Assembly: GCA_026390575.1 (NCBI GenBank)
Contig: JAPLFR010000016.1
Span: forward strand, 186,001-250,000
From: Ignavibacteriales bacterium
GTDB lineage: Bacteria; Bacteroidota; Ignavibacteria; UBA10030
Length of the DNA stretch: 64,000 nt
Direction: 5' to 3'
Of the stretch, positions 8,403 through 17,042 are shown one piece after another. The notes under the pieces were generated by a model. The model did no database searches. It saw only the letters and a program-made list of their open reading frames with translations, and had not been told where the DNA came from. The position numbers and the translations under genes are program-made. Each line of letters starts with the position of its first letter. Positions within the stretch are counted from its first letter, which is position 1.

Positions 8403-10043
8403 TTAAATCTTCGGTCCCGCCTTGATCACTTCCGGTGGACAGTTCACTTCAAACTTCTTGAAGTTTTCTATGAACCGCGTTGCAAGACTCTTATACTTAT
8501 CTTCATGCGCTTTTTTGCTCGGCCAGGAGTCCGCGGGGTTTAAGATGCCTTCCGGAACATCCGGGCACGAGAGCGGCACATCAAAACCAAACACAAAATC
8601 CTTGCGGTACTTCACATTCAACAGTGAGCCATCGAGCGCCGCATTGAGCATTGAACGCGTGTACTTGATGCTGATTCGCTTGCCAATACCAAACGGTCCG
8701 CCTATCCAGCCGGTATTCAACAGCCAGCAATGAACGCCATACTTCAATATTTTTCTCTTCAACAGATCGGCATAAAACGACGGCTGATGTACCATGAACG
8801 GCGCGCCGAAGCACGTGCTGAATGTCATCTCCGGCTCTTTGCCGAGCCCAACTTCTGTCCCTGCAATTTTAGATGTATAGCCGGAAATAAATTGATACAT
8901 CGCTTGCTCGGGTGATAATTTTGCAATCGGCGGCAATACACCGGAAGCATCGCAGGTTAAGAAAACAATATTCTTCGGATGACCTGCCATCTTTTCCGGA
9001 ATTGCATTATCAATATAATCCAGTGGATACGATGCACGGGTGTTCTCGGTAATCGACTCATCATCGAGATCGATATAGCGTGTGACCGGATCGTATACAA
9101 CATTTTCTAAAATCGTACCGAACCGCCGCGTCGTCGCATAAATTTGAGGTTCTGCCGACGGTGAGAGACGAATGACTTTCGCGTAACAGCCGCCTTCAAT
9201 ATTGAAAACTCCTTCATCGCTCCATCCGTGTTCGTCATCGCCGATGAGACCGCGTTTCGGATCAGCCGAAAGTGTTGTCTTGCCCGTGCCGGAGAGTCCG
9301 AAGAAAATTGCCGAATCGTTATTTGTTCCGACATTCGCAGAAGAGTGCATCGTCATAACACCTTGAAGCGGCAGCAAGTAGTTGAGAATCGTGAAAACCG
9401 ATTTTTTAATTTCACCTGCATACGCGGTATTGCCGATGATGCAAAGCTTTTGTTCAAAGTTCAGCACAATCATAGTTTCAGTCGGAGTGCCGTCTATTGT
9501 TGATATGCCTTTGAACGAAGGAAGCGCCAACACAGTAAATTCCGGCACGTGACGCTTATACTCTTCCGCTGTCTGCGGCAGGATGAACATATTGCGGGCA
9601 AACATCGAATGCCAGGCTAACTCTGTTACAATACGGATCGGCATCTTATAATTTGGATCAGCGCCAGCATAACAATCCTGCACGAATACATCGCGTCCTT
9701 GCAAAAATCCCTGCATGCGATTTACAAGACCGTTGAACTTGTCCGTGCTAAAGGGCCGGTTATACTCACCCCACCAAACATTTTCTTCCGTGCTCGCTTC
9801 CTTAACGACAAACTTATCGTTTGCCGATCGAGCTGTATGTTTGCCTGTATTCGCGACGATAGGACCAAGATGGGATATCTTCGCTTCCTGGCGAAACACG
9901 ATCTCTTCATAGAGTGCTTCCGTGGTTAAATTCCAATACACCTTCCGGAGATTGCTAAGACCAAGATTGTCCAATCCATAATCGCCTTTGAGTGCTGACG
10001 CTTCGTTTTCAGCGGGAGTTTTGATATTCAAGATATTGTTCAT
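8403..10043 (-). CDS. pckA: Phosphoenolpyruvate carboxykinase (ATP)
   Basis: About 546 residues, the size of ATP-type PckA. The P-loop GLSGTGKTTLS (kinase-1a) is followed by LIGDDEHGWSDEG (metal-binding kinase-2) and EGGCYAKVI. It interconverts oxaloacetate and phosphoenolpyruvate in gluconeogenesis. I place the start at ATG 10043, which overlaps the stop of the upstream aminotransferase in an ATGA, rather than at the upstream TTG in frame. The pairing with an aminotransferase that could yield oxaloacetate from aspartate makes metabolic sense. Confidence 0.95.
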   Translation of the reverse strand: MNNILNIKTPAENEASALKGDYGLDNLGLSNLRKVYWNLTTEALYEEIVFRQEAKISHLGPIVANTGKHTARSANDKFVVKEASTEENVWWGEYNRPFSTDKFNGLVNRMQGFLQGRDVFVQDCYAGADPNYKMPIRIVTELAWHSMFARNMFILPQTAEEYKRHVPEFTVLALPSFKGISTIDGTPTETMIVLNFEQKLCIIGNTAYAGEIKKSVFTILNYLLPLQGVMTMHSSANVGTNNDSAIFFGLSGTGKTTLSADPKRGLIGDDEHGWSDEGVFNIEGGCYAKVIRLSPSAEPQIYATTRRFGTILENVVYDPVTRYIDLDDESITENTRASYPLDYIDNAIPEKMAGHPKNIVFLTCDASGVLPPIAKLSPEQAMYQFISGYTSKIAGTEVGLGKEPEMTFSTCFGAPFMVHQPSFYADLLKRKILKYGVHCWLLNTGWIGGPFGIGKRISIKYTRSMLNAALDGSLLNVKYRKDFVFGFDVPLSCPDVPEGILNPADSWPSKKAHEDKYKSLATRFIENFKKFEVNCPPEVIKAGPKI

Positions 10044-11257
10044 AGCCAATCTCGCACAAGTTTACGTTCGCCAATATAAATTTCATTAGGTGAACTTGGA
10101 TCCAGCGCCCATTTAATACGCTCGATACCAGTTTTCACATCTTTCACTGTCGTGGAATAACTTATCCGTAAGTGACCTTCCATACCGAATTCTCTTCCCG
10201 GTACCGTTACCACAAGCGCTTTTTTCAACAGGAAGTCCGAGAGCGCTACAGAATCGTTGCTGTAAGCACGAAAATCAGGTAAACAGTAATAGGTACCATC
10301 CGGTGGAATAAGCTTGATGCCGGTGAATGAATTCAATTCTTGAATCATCACGTTGCGGTTATTTTCGAGTGTCAGGCGCAAACTCTCCACTGCGCTCTGC
10401 AGTCCATTCAATGCGCCTTCGGCACCGGCTTGGAGCAAGATGGATGTGCAGGAAGAAATTTGTCCCTGAACATTTGCCATCACTTCAACGATCTCTTTGC
10501 TGGCAACAACCCAACCGACACGAAAGCCTGTCATCCCGTACAACTTTGAAATACCATTGATGGTAATAACTTTTGTGGATTCGATATCTTTCTTTGTGTA
10601 TTTGTATGCGACAGGCGATTTTTTTCCCTCGAAAACAAGTTTCTGGTAGATGTCATCCATTACTAAATAGATTCCCTTATTCTCACAGAACTCTACCAAC
10701 TCAGCAATAAGTGATTCCGGATAGATAACACCAGAAGGATTATTCGGACTATTCACGATAATCATCTTTGTGTATGAACTGACAGCTTCTTTAATATCAT
10801 TCATTGCCGGTACGAAACGTCCGTCATCCGGTTTCACAATGACCGGTACACCGTACACCATGCGAATCATCTCCGGATAGCTCACCCAATACGGCGCTAA
10901 GACAATTACTTCATCTTGCGGATTGATAAGCGTGTAGAGCAGAGCGAAGAGCGCTTGCTTTGCTCCTTGAGAGATAATGACATTATCTGGACTGACCATT
11001 CTGTCATAATTCTCTTCTGTGTATCGGACCACAGCTTTCTTCAATGAACCAATGCCGTCCGTTGGCGTATATTTGATATCACCTGTATTGAGCTTTGCGG
11101 CAGCACTCAGAATTGCGCTGATGGGCGCTTTATTCTTCGGTTCACCCGCTCCGAGATGAATAACCGCTTCACCTTTCTCACGAAGCTTTGCCGCTGCTTC
11201 ATTTAATTTGAGCGTGGGCGATTCAGTAATAGATCCTGCAAGTTTACTGATACTCAT
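10040..11257 (-). CDS. Class I/II aminotransferase, likely aspartate aminotransferase
   Basis: 405 residues, PLP fold type I. Recognisable parts are VIHLGAGEPKNKAP near the N-terminus, NSPNNPSGVIYPES, and the Schiff-base lysine in NGISKLYGMTGFRVGW with the phosphate-binding FRVGW arginine. It resembles the thermophile-type (I-gamma) aspartate aminotransferases; other amino acid substrates cannot be excluded. AGGAGG lies about nine bases before the start. Four-base overlap with pckA shows translational coupling, so transamination of aspartate and PEP formation are co-expressed. Confidence 0.88.
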   Translation of the reverse strand: MSISKLAGSITESPTLKLNEAAAKLREKGEAVIHLGAGEPKNKAPISAILSAAAKLNTGDIKYTPTDGIGSLKKAVVRYTEENYDRMVSPDNVIISQGAKQALFALLYTLINPQDEVIVLAPYWVSYPEMIRMVYGVPVIVKPDDGRFVPAMNDIKEAVSSYTKMIIVNSPNNPSGVIYPESLIAELVEFCENKGIYLVMDDIYQKLVFEGKKSPVAYKYTKKDIESTKVITINGISKLYGMTGFRVGWVVASKEIVEVMANVQGQISSCTSILLQAGAEGALNGLQSAVESLRLTLENNRNVMIQELNSFTGIKLIPPDGTYYCLPDFRAYSNDSVALSDFLLKKALVVTVPGREFGMEGHLRISYSTTVKDVKTGIERIKWALDPSSPNEIYIGERKLVRDWL

Positions 11258-11351
11258 AAGATAAGTATCCTCCTGTTAGATATTGCCGAGTGACCAAAGA
11301 TAACCACTATTTGTAAAACAGCAAAGCGTAACACTTTACTTTACTATAATA

Positions 11352-11380
11352 ATTGTAAGGAAGTTTTATAAAACTGTCAA
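11352..11380 (-). promoter_or_regulatory. Sigma70-type promoter for the aminotransferase-pckA operon
   Basis: On the minus strand TTGACA (11380-11375) and TACAAT (11357-11352) are exactly 17 bases apart, about 95 bases before the aminotransferase start. Confidence 0.7.
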
Positions 11381-11594
11381 TAGACAGCTTAATTTATTTT
11401 AATAAAATCTTGTTTGCATGGATTTGTACTGCGCCTCCTTTTCAATTCTGTATTCCTGGTGTAAGAGAAACTGGGCATTACTTTTCTCACATGGCGTTCA
11501 CGGTGGTGCAATTGACTGAAGTATGGCGTTTGTTTGTGAGAGAATTCTTCTGTATTTTTAAATGAATTTTTTCAACGAAAGACGAAATCAGATT

Positions 11595-12569
11595 ATGAGA
11601 GCGATCATTCCCGTTGCAGGTGTTGGCAGCCGACTGCGTCCGCACACGTACTCCGTGCCGAAAGTACTGCTCAATGTTGCCGGGAAACCGATCATCGGGC
11701 ACATTCTTGATAAAATTATCGAAGCTGGCTTTGATGAAGCCACGATTATTGTCGGGTATCTCGGTGAAATGATCAAAGAATATGTTTTGAAAAACTACAA
11801 AATTAAATTTGATTTTGTGGAACAAGAAGAACGCCTCGGTTTAGGACATGCCATCTACCTCTCTCGGCACACGTTTTCCAGCAATCCGATTCTGATCATC
11901 CTTGGCGACACGATTTTCGATGTTGACCTTACATTGATGATTGCGAACCAACAGACACAAATCGGTGTTAAAAGTGTTGATGATCCGAGAAGGTTTGGAG
12001 TAGCTGAAACGACGGATGGACACATTGTACATTTGGTGGAAAAACCTGAGGATCCAAAAAGCAATCTCGCTATCGTTGGTCTCTATTATATTACACGGCC
12101 CCAACTCTTGGTGGAATGTTTAAAAGAAATGATCAAAAGCAACACACGCACGAAGAACGAGTTTCAATTGACCGATGCACTTCAAATGATGATCGCGCGC
12201 GGCGAACAGATGAAGACCTTCCTCGTGGAGGGATGGTTTGATTGCGGCAAACCGGAAACTCTGCTTTCCACAAACCAGCATCTTCTCGGATTTCAGCCGG
12301 TACCATCGCCTATCACAGGTGTCGTGATTCGACCACCGGTATTTATATCAGAGAACGCAAAAGTGAGTAATGCAATTATTGGGCCGAATGCTACGATCGC
12401 AGATAATGCGATCATAGAAAATTCCATCATTCGCAATTCTATAATCGGCGAGGGGGCGACAGTCGTGAACTCTCTTCTCGAAGAATCTTTAATCGGTATC
12501 AATGCTATTGTACGTGGTAATTACAAACGAATTAACATCGGCGATTCATCTGAGTTAGAGTTTTATTGA
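11595..12569 (+). CDS. Sugar-1-phosphate nucleotidyltransferase with left-handed beta-helix tail
   Basis: About 324 residues from ATG 11595 (MRAIIPVAGVGSRLRPHT). An upstream in-frame ATG at 11562 would add 11 unconserved residues. The Rossmann nucleotidyltransferase domain has the GxGxRLRP loop, VPKVLLNVAGKP and the metal site LGDTIFD. The last 80 residues are hexapeptide repeats (NAIIGPNATIADNAIIENSI) forming a left-handed beta helix. The family includes glucose-1-phosphate thymidylyl-, uridylyl- and mannose-1-phosphate guanylyltransferases; the exact sugar and nucleotide cannot be read from sequence alone. Confidence 0.88.
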   Translation: MRAIIPVAGVGSRLRPHTYSVPKVLLNVAGKPIIGHILDKIIEAGFDEATIIVGYLGEMIKEYVLKNYKIKFDFVEQEERLGLGHAIYLSRHTFSSNPILIILGDTIFDVDLTLMIANQQTQIGVKSVDDPRRFGVAETTDGHIVHLVEKPEDPKSNLAIVGLYYITRPQLLVECLKEMIKSNTRTKNEFQLTDALQMMIARGEQMKTFLVEGWFDCGKPETLLSTNQHLLGFQPVPSPITGVVIRPPVFISENAKVSNAIIGPNATIADNAIIENSIIRNSIIGEGATVVNSLLEESLIGINAIVRGNYKRINIGDSSELEFY

Positions 12570-12656
12570 TTCCCCTGCCGTTCACGGCGATCCTGAATTG
12601 ACTTATCGATTCGCATAAAAAAATATACTAAACAATCAAATATGTACGGAGAAAGA

Positions 12657-13802
12657 ATGAGAAACCTATTTACATCGGAATCTGTGTCAGAAGGACATCC
12701 TGATAAAGTCTGCGATCAGATTTCAGATGCAGTGCTTGATGCACTGCTTGAACAAGACAAGACATCGCGGGTTGCATGCGAAACATTTGTAACGACCGGC
12801 ATGGTTCTCGTCGGCGGCGAGATCACCACGAAAGGTTATATCGAAGTTCAGGAAATTGTGCGCAACGTTATCCGCGACATTGGCTACACGAAAGCAGGCG
12901 TTGGATTCGATGCGGATTCGTGTTCAGTCCTCTCTTCCATTCATTCCCAATCTCCTGATATTGCGCAAGGTGTTGATACAGGCGGTGCAGGTGACCAAGG
13001 GATGATGTTCGGATATGCATCATCAGAAACTCCAGAACTGATGCCGGCACCGATTATGTACGCGCATAAACTTGTACTTCGTTTGGCGAATGTGCGAAAG
13101 AAACAGCCGACAATGATGCCGTATCTTCGTCCTGACGCAAAATCTCAAGTGACCGTTGAATATGATAATAACGGAAAACCGATCCGTGTTGATACTATTG
13201 TCGTCTCTACACAGCACGATCCGGAAGTCACGCAGAAGAAAATCAAAGAAGATGTTATTGAATTGATCGTCCGTAACGTTATTCCATCGGGAATGCTTGA
13301 TAATAAAACGCGCTATTTTGTTAACCCTACAGGCAGATTTGAAGTCGGCGGACCGCATGGTGACAGCGGCTTGACCGGGCGAAAAATTGTGGTCGATACA
13401 TACGGTGGACGCGCTCCACATGGCGGCGGTGCATTCTCCGGCAAAGATCCAACGAAAGTTGACCGCAGTGCGGCGTATGCAGCACGGCATATTGCTAAGA
13501 ATATTGTCGCAGCAAAACTTGCCACTGAATGTCAAATTCAGGTTGCCTATGCTATTGGCGTCTCGGAACCAGTATCTATCCAGATCAACACGTTCGGTAC
13601 TGGCATAATTCCCGATGCGCAGCTCTCGGATTTCGTGATGAAAGAAATCGATCTGACGCCGCGCGGTATCATTAAACGGCTCAACCTGCGCCGGCCTATT
13701 TATCGTCAAACAGCAGCATACGGTCACTTCGGCCGTACTGAAAAGGATTTCACTTGGGAAAATTTGGATTTAGTGAAAACCTTGCAGAAAGCAGCAAGGT
13801 AG
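12657..13802 (+). CDS. metK: S-adenosylmethionine synthetase
   Basis: About 381 residues. The start at 12657 ([17 protein letters not shown]) has GGAG six bases upstream; an in-frame ATG at 12642 overlaps that ribosome site and is less likely. Motifs include [28 protein letters not shown] (methionine/ATP loop) and [16 protein letters not shown]. It makes SAM from methionine and ATP. It is followed by ahcY, so SAM formation and SAH removal are adjacent. I see no SAM riboswitch in its 87-base leader, in contrast to metY at 53.6 kb. Confidence 0.96.
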   Translation: MRNLFTSESVSEGHPDKVCDQISDAVLDALLEQDKTSRVACETFVTTGMVLVGGEITTKGYIEVQEIVRNVIRDIGYTKAGVGFDADSCSVLSSIHSQSPDIAQGVDTGGAGDQGMMFGYASSETPELMPAPIMYAHKLVLRLANVRKKQPTMMPYLRPDAKSQVTVEYDNNGKPIRVDTIVVSTQHDPEVTQKKIKEDVIELIVRNVIPSGMLDNKTRYFVNPTGRFEVGGPHGDSGLTGRKIVVDTYGGRAPHGGGAFSGKDPTKVDRSAAYAARHIAKNIVAAKLATECQIQVAYAIGVSEPVSIQINTFGTGIIPDAQLSDFVMKEIDLTPRGIIKRLNLRRPIYRQTAAYGHFGRTEKDFTWENLDLVKTLQKAAR

Positions 13803-13876
13803 AATTGCTGAGCGATATTGAACAGATGAACCAATTAACTAATTAATGAATGAACAATTGAACTTCTTGAAAAACT

Positions 13877-15154
13877 ATGAACGAGAAAAAAAATAAGTAT
13901 AAAGTGAGAGATCTTTCGCTGGCGAAAGCCGGCAAACTCCGCATCGAGTGGGCGGAATCCCGCATGCCAGTACTGATGGCTCTGATGGAAAAATACAGCA
14001 AGACAAAACCATTCAAGGGCTACAAAATTGCCGGATGCCTGCATGTGACAAAAGAAACAGCTGTGCTCGTGAAAACATTTGCTGCAGCTGGAGCTCAAGT
14101 CAGTTGGAGCGGATGTAATCCCCTTTCCACACAGGACGATGTAGCCGCAGCGCTCGCTGCCGAGGGTATCAGCATCTTTGCCTGGCACGGAATGAACGTG
14201 AAAGAATTTTACTGGTGCATTGAAGAGACGCTCAAATTCAAACCGCAGCTCACTCTCGATGATGGCGCAGATCTCATTTTCACCGTACACAACAAACATC
14301 AGGAATTAATTCCAATCGTCATCGGCGGAACAGAAGAAACAACCACAGGTGTGCATCGCCTCCGTTCGATGGCAAATGACGGTGCGCTTCAATATCCGGT
14401 GATCGCTGTGAACGATGCCGAAACAAAATGGGACTTTGACAATGTGTACGGGACAGGCCAATCGACGCTTGACGGTATTCTCCGCGCAACAAGTGTCTTG
14501 TTGGCAGGAAAGAATTTCGTTGTCGCCGGTTTCGGTCACTGCGGGAAAGGCGTCGCTTTGCGTGCCAAGGGACTTGGCGCAAATGTTATCGTTACAGAAG
14601 TGAAACCAACCGCCGCATTGAAAGCCACATTGGAAGGTTTTCGTGTCATGAAAATGGACGATGCCGCAAAAGTTGGCGACATTTTTGTAACCGCCACCGG
14701 CGTGAAAGATATTATCATTGAGCGGCATTTCAAATCGATGAAAGATGGTGCGATCATTTGCAATACGGGACATTATGATTGCGAGATTAACATTCCGGAT
14801 CTAGAAAAAGTCTCGAAGAGTAAGCGCGAAGTCCGGAAGGACAACGAGGAGTACACATTGAAGAATGGCAAGCGTGTTTTTTTGCTTGCAAAAGGACGTC
14901 TCGTCAACCTTGCCGCAGCAGAAGGACATCCGTCGGAAGTAATGGATATGTCGTTCGCGAATCAATTTATGTCTCAACTCCGGCTCGTGGAAAGTCATAG
15001 GAAGGGCAAGCGGCTAGAAAACAAAGTATATGATATTCCTGCAGCACAAGATCAGGAAATTGCCGGTGTGAAACTAGCAACAATGGGTTATAAGATTGAT
15101 AAGCTCACAAAAGAACAAGTGAAATACAACGACGATTATTCAGCTGGGACGTAA
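13877..15154 (+). CDS. ahcY: Adenosylhomocysteinase (SAH hydrolase)
   Basis: 425 residues. Substrate domain WAESRMPVLMAL and CLHVTKETAVLVKT, the NAD-binding Rossmann motif GFGHCGKGVALRAKGLGA, and the C-terminal dimerisation tail ending near DKLTKEQVKYNDDYSAGT, whose lysine and tyrosine contact NAD of the neighbour subunit. It splits S-adenosylhomocysteine to homocysteine and adenosine, completing the activated methyl cycle with metK 74 bp upstream. A hairpin terminator follows. Confidence 0.95.
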   Translation: MNEKKNKYKVRDLSLAKAGKLRIEWAESRMPVLMALMEKYSKTKPFKGYKIAGCLHVTKETAVLVKTFAAAGAQVSWSGCNPLSTQDDVAAALAAEGISIFAWHGMNVKEFYWCIEETLKFKPQLTLDDGADLIFTVHNKHQELIPIVIGGTEETTTGVHRLRSMANDGALQYPVIAVNDAETKWDFDNVYGTGQSTLDGILRATSVLLAGKNFVVAGFGHCGKGVALRAKGLGANVIVTEVKPTAALKATLEGFRVMKMDDAAKVGDIFVTATGVKDIIIERHFKSMKDGAIICNTGHYDCEINIPDLEKVSKSKREVRKDNEEYTLKNGKRVFLLAKGRLVNLAAAEGHPSEVMDMSFANQFMSQLRLVESHRKGKRLENKVYDIPAAQDQEIAGVKLATMGYKIDKLTKEQVKYNDDYSAGT

Positions 15155-15166
15155 CACCAACTTTAT

Positions 15167-15218
15167 CCTTCCGAATGCATCAGCATACACGCGATAACAT
15201 TCGGAAGGTTTTATTTTG
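15167..15218 (+). terminator. Terminator after ahcY (CCTTCCGAATG hairpin)
   Basis: Perfect 11-base stem CCTTCCGAATG (15167-15177) with CATTCGGAAGG (15198-15208), then TTTTATTTT. Confidence 0.85.
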
Positions 15219-15307
15219 ACTTAAAGAAAAAGATAACTACGTTATACAAAATACCTGCGCGGAATCTGCGCGGATACTATTATTTTGTATCTTAGAGGAG
15301 ACCAGTT

Positions 15308-15523
15308 GTGGAAAAAAATTCTGCCTCATATAAATTTGAGAAACGAAAGAAAGAAATCGCACGCCAGAAAAAGCAGGAAGAAAAGCGGAAGCGTCAGTTA
15401 GAAAAGAAACAAGGAAAACTGGAAGAGGCGCCATTGATTTCTCCTGACGGAACACCAATCACTCCTATAGAAGAAATTGACGCAGAAATACATCTCGATG
15501 ACAGTGTAGACCCAATTGAGTGA
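15308..15523 (+). CDS. Small highly charged hypothetical protein
   Basis: 71 residues from a GTG start, with AGGAG nine bases upstream (15297). Residues 8-42 are almost only Lys, Arg, Glu and Gln (EKRKKEIARQKKQEEKRKR), predicting one long helix or coiled coil; the C-terminal 30 residues are acidic and proline-containing. I do not recognise a family with known function. The ribosome site, clean boundaries and isolation between two genes support it as real. Confidence 0.6.
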   Translation: MEKNSASYKFEKRKKEIARQKKQEEKRKRQLEKKQGKLEEAPLISPDGTPITPIEEIDAEIHLDDSVDPIE

Positions 15524-15767
15524 ACAACCGCCACTTTCTAACCATTGACTTCATACATCAACTTTGTCACGCGGCCTTGTAGATTATTTTAATTCGGATG
15601 ACAAGCAGCGGCCGAGACAATCGTTCGGTTCACAGACACGCATTTTTCAATCCTTATGTTCATCTGAATCCTTTTTCTTTGATCTGCATCTTATAAGAGA
15701 AGGATTCACGGAAGCATCATTTTTTTACATGCACAATTGACCACTCACTGTTTAAAAAGGTCACCCT

Positions 15768-16205
15768 ATGATCAAAGAAATCTTCCTCAAACAACTGAAA
15801 GGCAACACGTTTGCCGCTAAAGCCGGGTCCAATCATTGGGTGATAATGGATACGAAAGCCGAAGTCGGCGGCAGCGATAGTGCCTCAACACCAAAAGAAC
15901 TTCTGCTGATGGCTCTTGCCGGATGTACGTCGATGGACGTCATTCCCATCCTCAAAAAGAAAAAGTCACCAGTGATTGGTTACGAGTGCAATGTCAAGGG
16001 GATCGAGCGGGACGAACATCCAAAAATTTTTACAGAGATTCACATTGAATATGTTTTCTACGGCGACGGTATCAAACCGGAGGATGTGGAACGGGCAATT
16101 GATCTTTCGGTAACGAAGTACTGCTCTGTCTCGGCAATTCTTTCGGCAAGCGCTAAACTGACACATTCATATCGCATCGAACCAACAATGAAACATTTTG
16201 CATGA
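15768..16205 (+). CDS. OsmC-family protein
   Basis: 145 residues. GGSDSASTPKELLLMALAGCTSMD is the first-cysteine motif of OsmC/Ohr proteins, and the second conserved cysteine is in SVTKYCSVSAILSASAKLTHSY. These thiol peroxidases reduce organic hydroperoxides or, in the YhfA-like branch to which this length and motif belong, have unclear substrates. It is a single gene with its own leader. Confidence 0.88.
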   Translation: MIKEIFLKQLKGNTFAAKAGSNHWVIMDTKAEVGGSDSASTPKELLLMALAGCTSMDVIPILKKKKSPVIGYECNVKGIERDEHPKIFTEIHIEYVFYGDGIKPEDVERAIDLSVTKYCSVSAILSASAKLTHSYRIEPTMKHFA

Positions 16206-16333
16206 TCATGCTTTCTGTTGATTCTCTTCTTCTAAAGTGTCACGGAAATAATGCGTCGATCTGAATGCAACAGCATCCTGAATCAATTTACAATTTCAGA
16301 CATATACTTAGAGACACATCGATAGCATGCGCC

Positions 16334-16840
16334 TCATCGATTTTTGCGTCGATACTCCCGGAATTTCTCAGCGCGCGCGCTGTTCCAAAGATCCTGCAAA
16401 GTTGATTCCCTTATTTTGCCGAACATATAGTCAGGAGTATCGACACAGAAGTTTGCGTCTCCGTTGGGCTGGATATCGATCAACTGTTCTGCATTCGAGC
16501 AAGGGAATGATTTCACCGGTATTATTGCATCTTGAAACCAGTTTCTGTATTCATCTTCCGTAAGAGCCAGGTAGGGATAACTGTAAATGTCTCCAAGGTT
16601 TGCTCTATATTTTTGAAATTGATTCTGGAATTCCAAAACATCACACCCGAATTATCATGATGAAATCCCTGCCAGGAAAAAGCTGTGCAACCAAGTTCTT
16701 CCTGCAATTCCTTTTTATAAAGAGTACCGAGATTATCTGTAATATAATTATATGGGACAATGACAAGCGTCTTTATTGATACATGACGCGTTACATTCGG
16801 CCTTTCACCTGCAGAAAAGACATCTCTCCCTGTTGCTCTC
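16334..16840 (-). pseudogene. Radical-SAM/SPASM protein remnant (5' truncated, frameshifted)
   Basis: Reading the minus strand from about 16840, one frame gives GERPNVTRHVSIKTLVIVPY ... LYKKELQEELGCTAFSWQGF and HHDNSG, then a one-base deletion near 16642 moves the coding frame to VLEFQNQFQKYRANLG ... FPCSNAEQLIDIQPNGDANF ... FGKIRESTLQDLWNSARAEK. The second half is a SPASM-type C-terminus with its cysteines and the typical FGKIRE..L.DLWNS segment. The N-terminal core with CxxxCxxC is missing, and stop codons lie just upstream (TAATAA). This is a decayed gene, not a functional ORF. Confidence 0.7.
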
Positions 16841-17042
16841 TGTCGTTATTAAGCGACACTCGTTTTTATTCTTTCTGTCGTTATCTGCGAACATGATAAT
16901 TTGAATTCATAATAATTTAGCTTGTTTATAGGGTTCTTTCCTTTTAATTAGCGGCATAGCAATTGATTATATTGCCGGCGGTTATCACTCTGCTCTCCCA
17001 GGGCAGGATTTTTCTTTCTCCTTCACATATTTGGAGGTCTTC

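Noticed and set aside
12570-12656. Possible SAM riboswitch before metK
   Set aside because: No S-box, SAM-II or SAM-III core segments could be found in the 87-base leader.
13023-13727. 234-codon minus-strand frame across metK
   Set aside because: Shadow of metK on the other strand; the metK reading has all family motifs.
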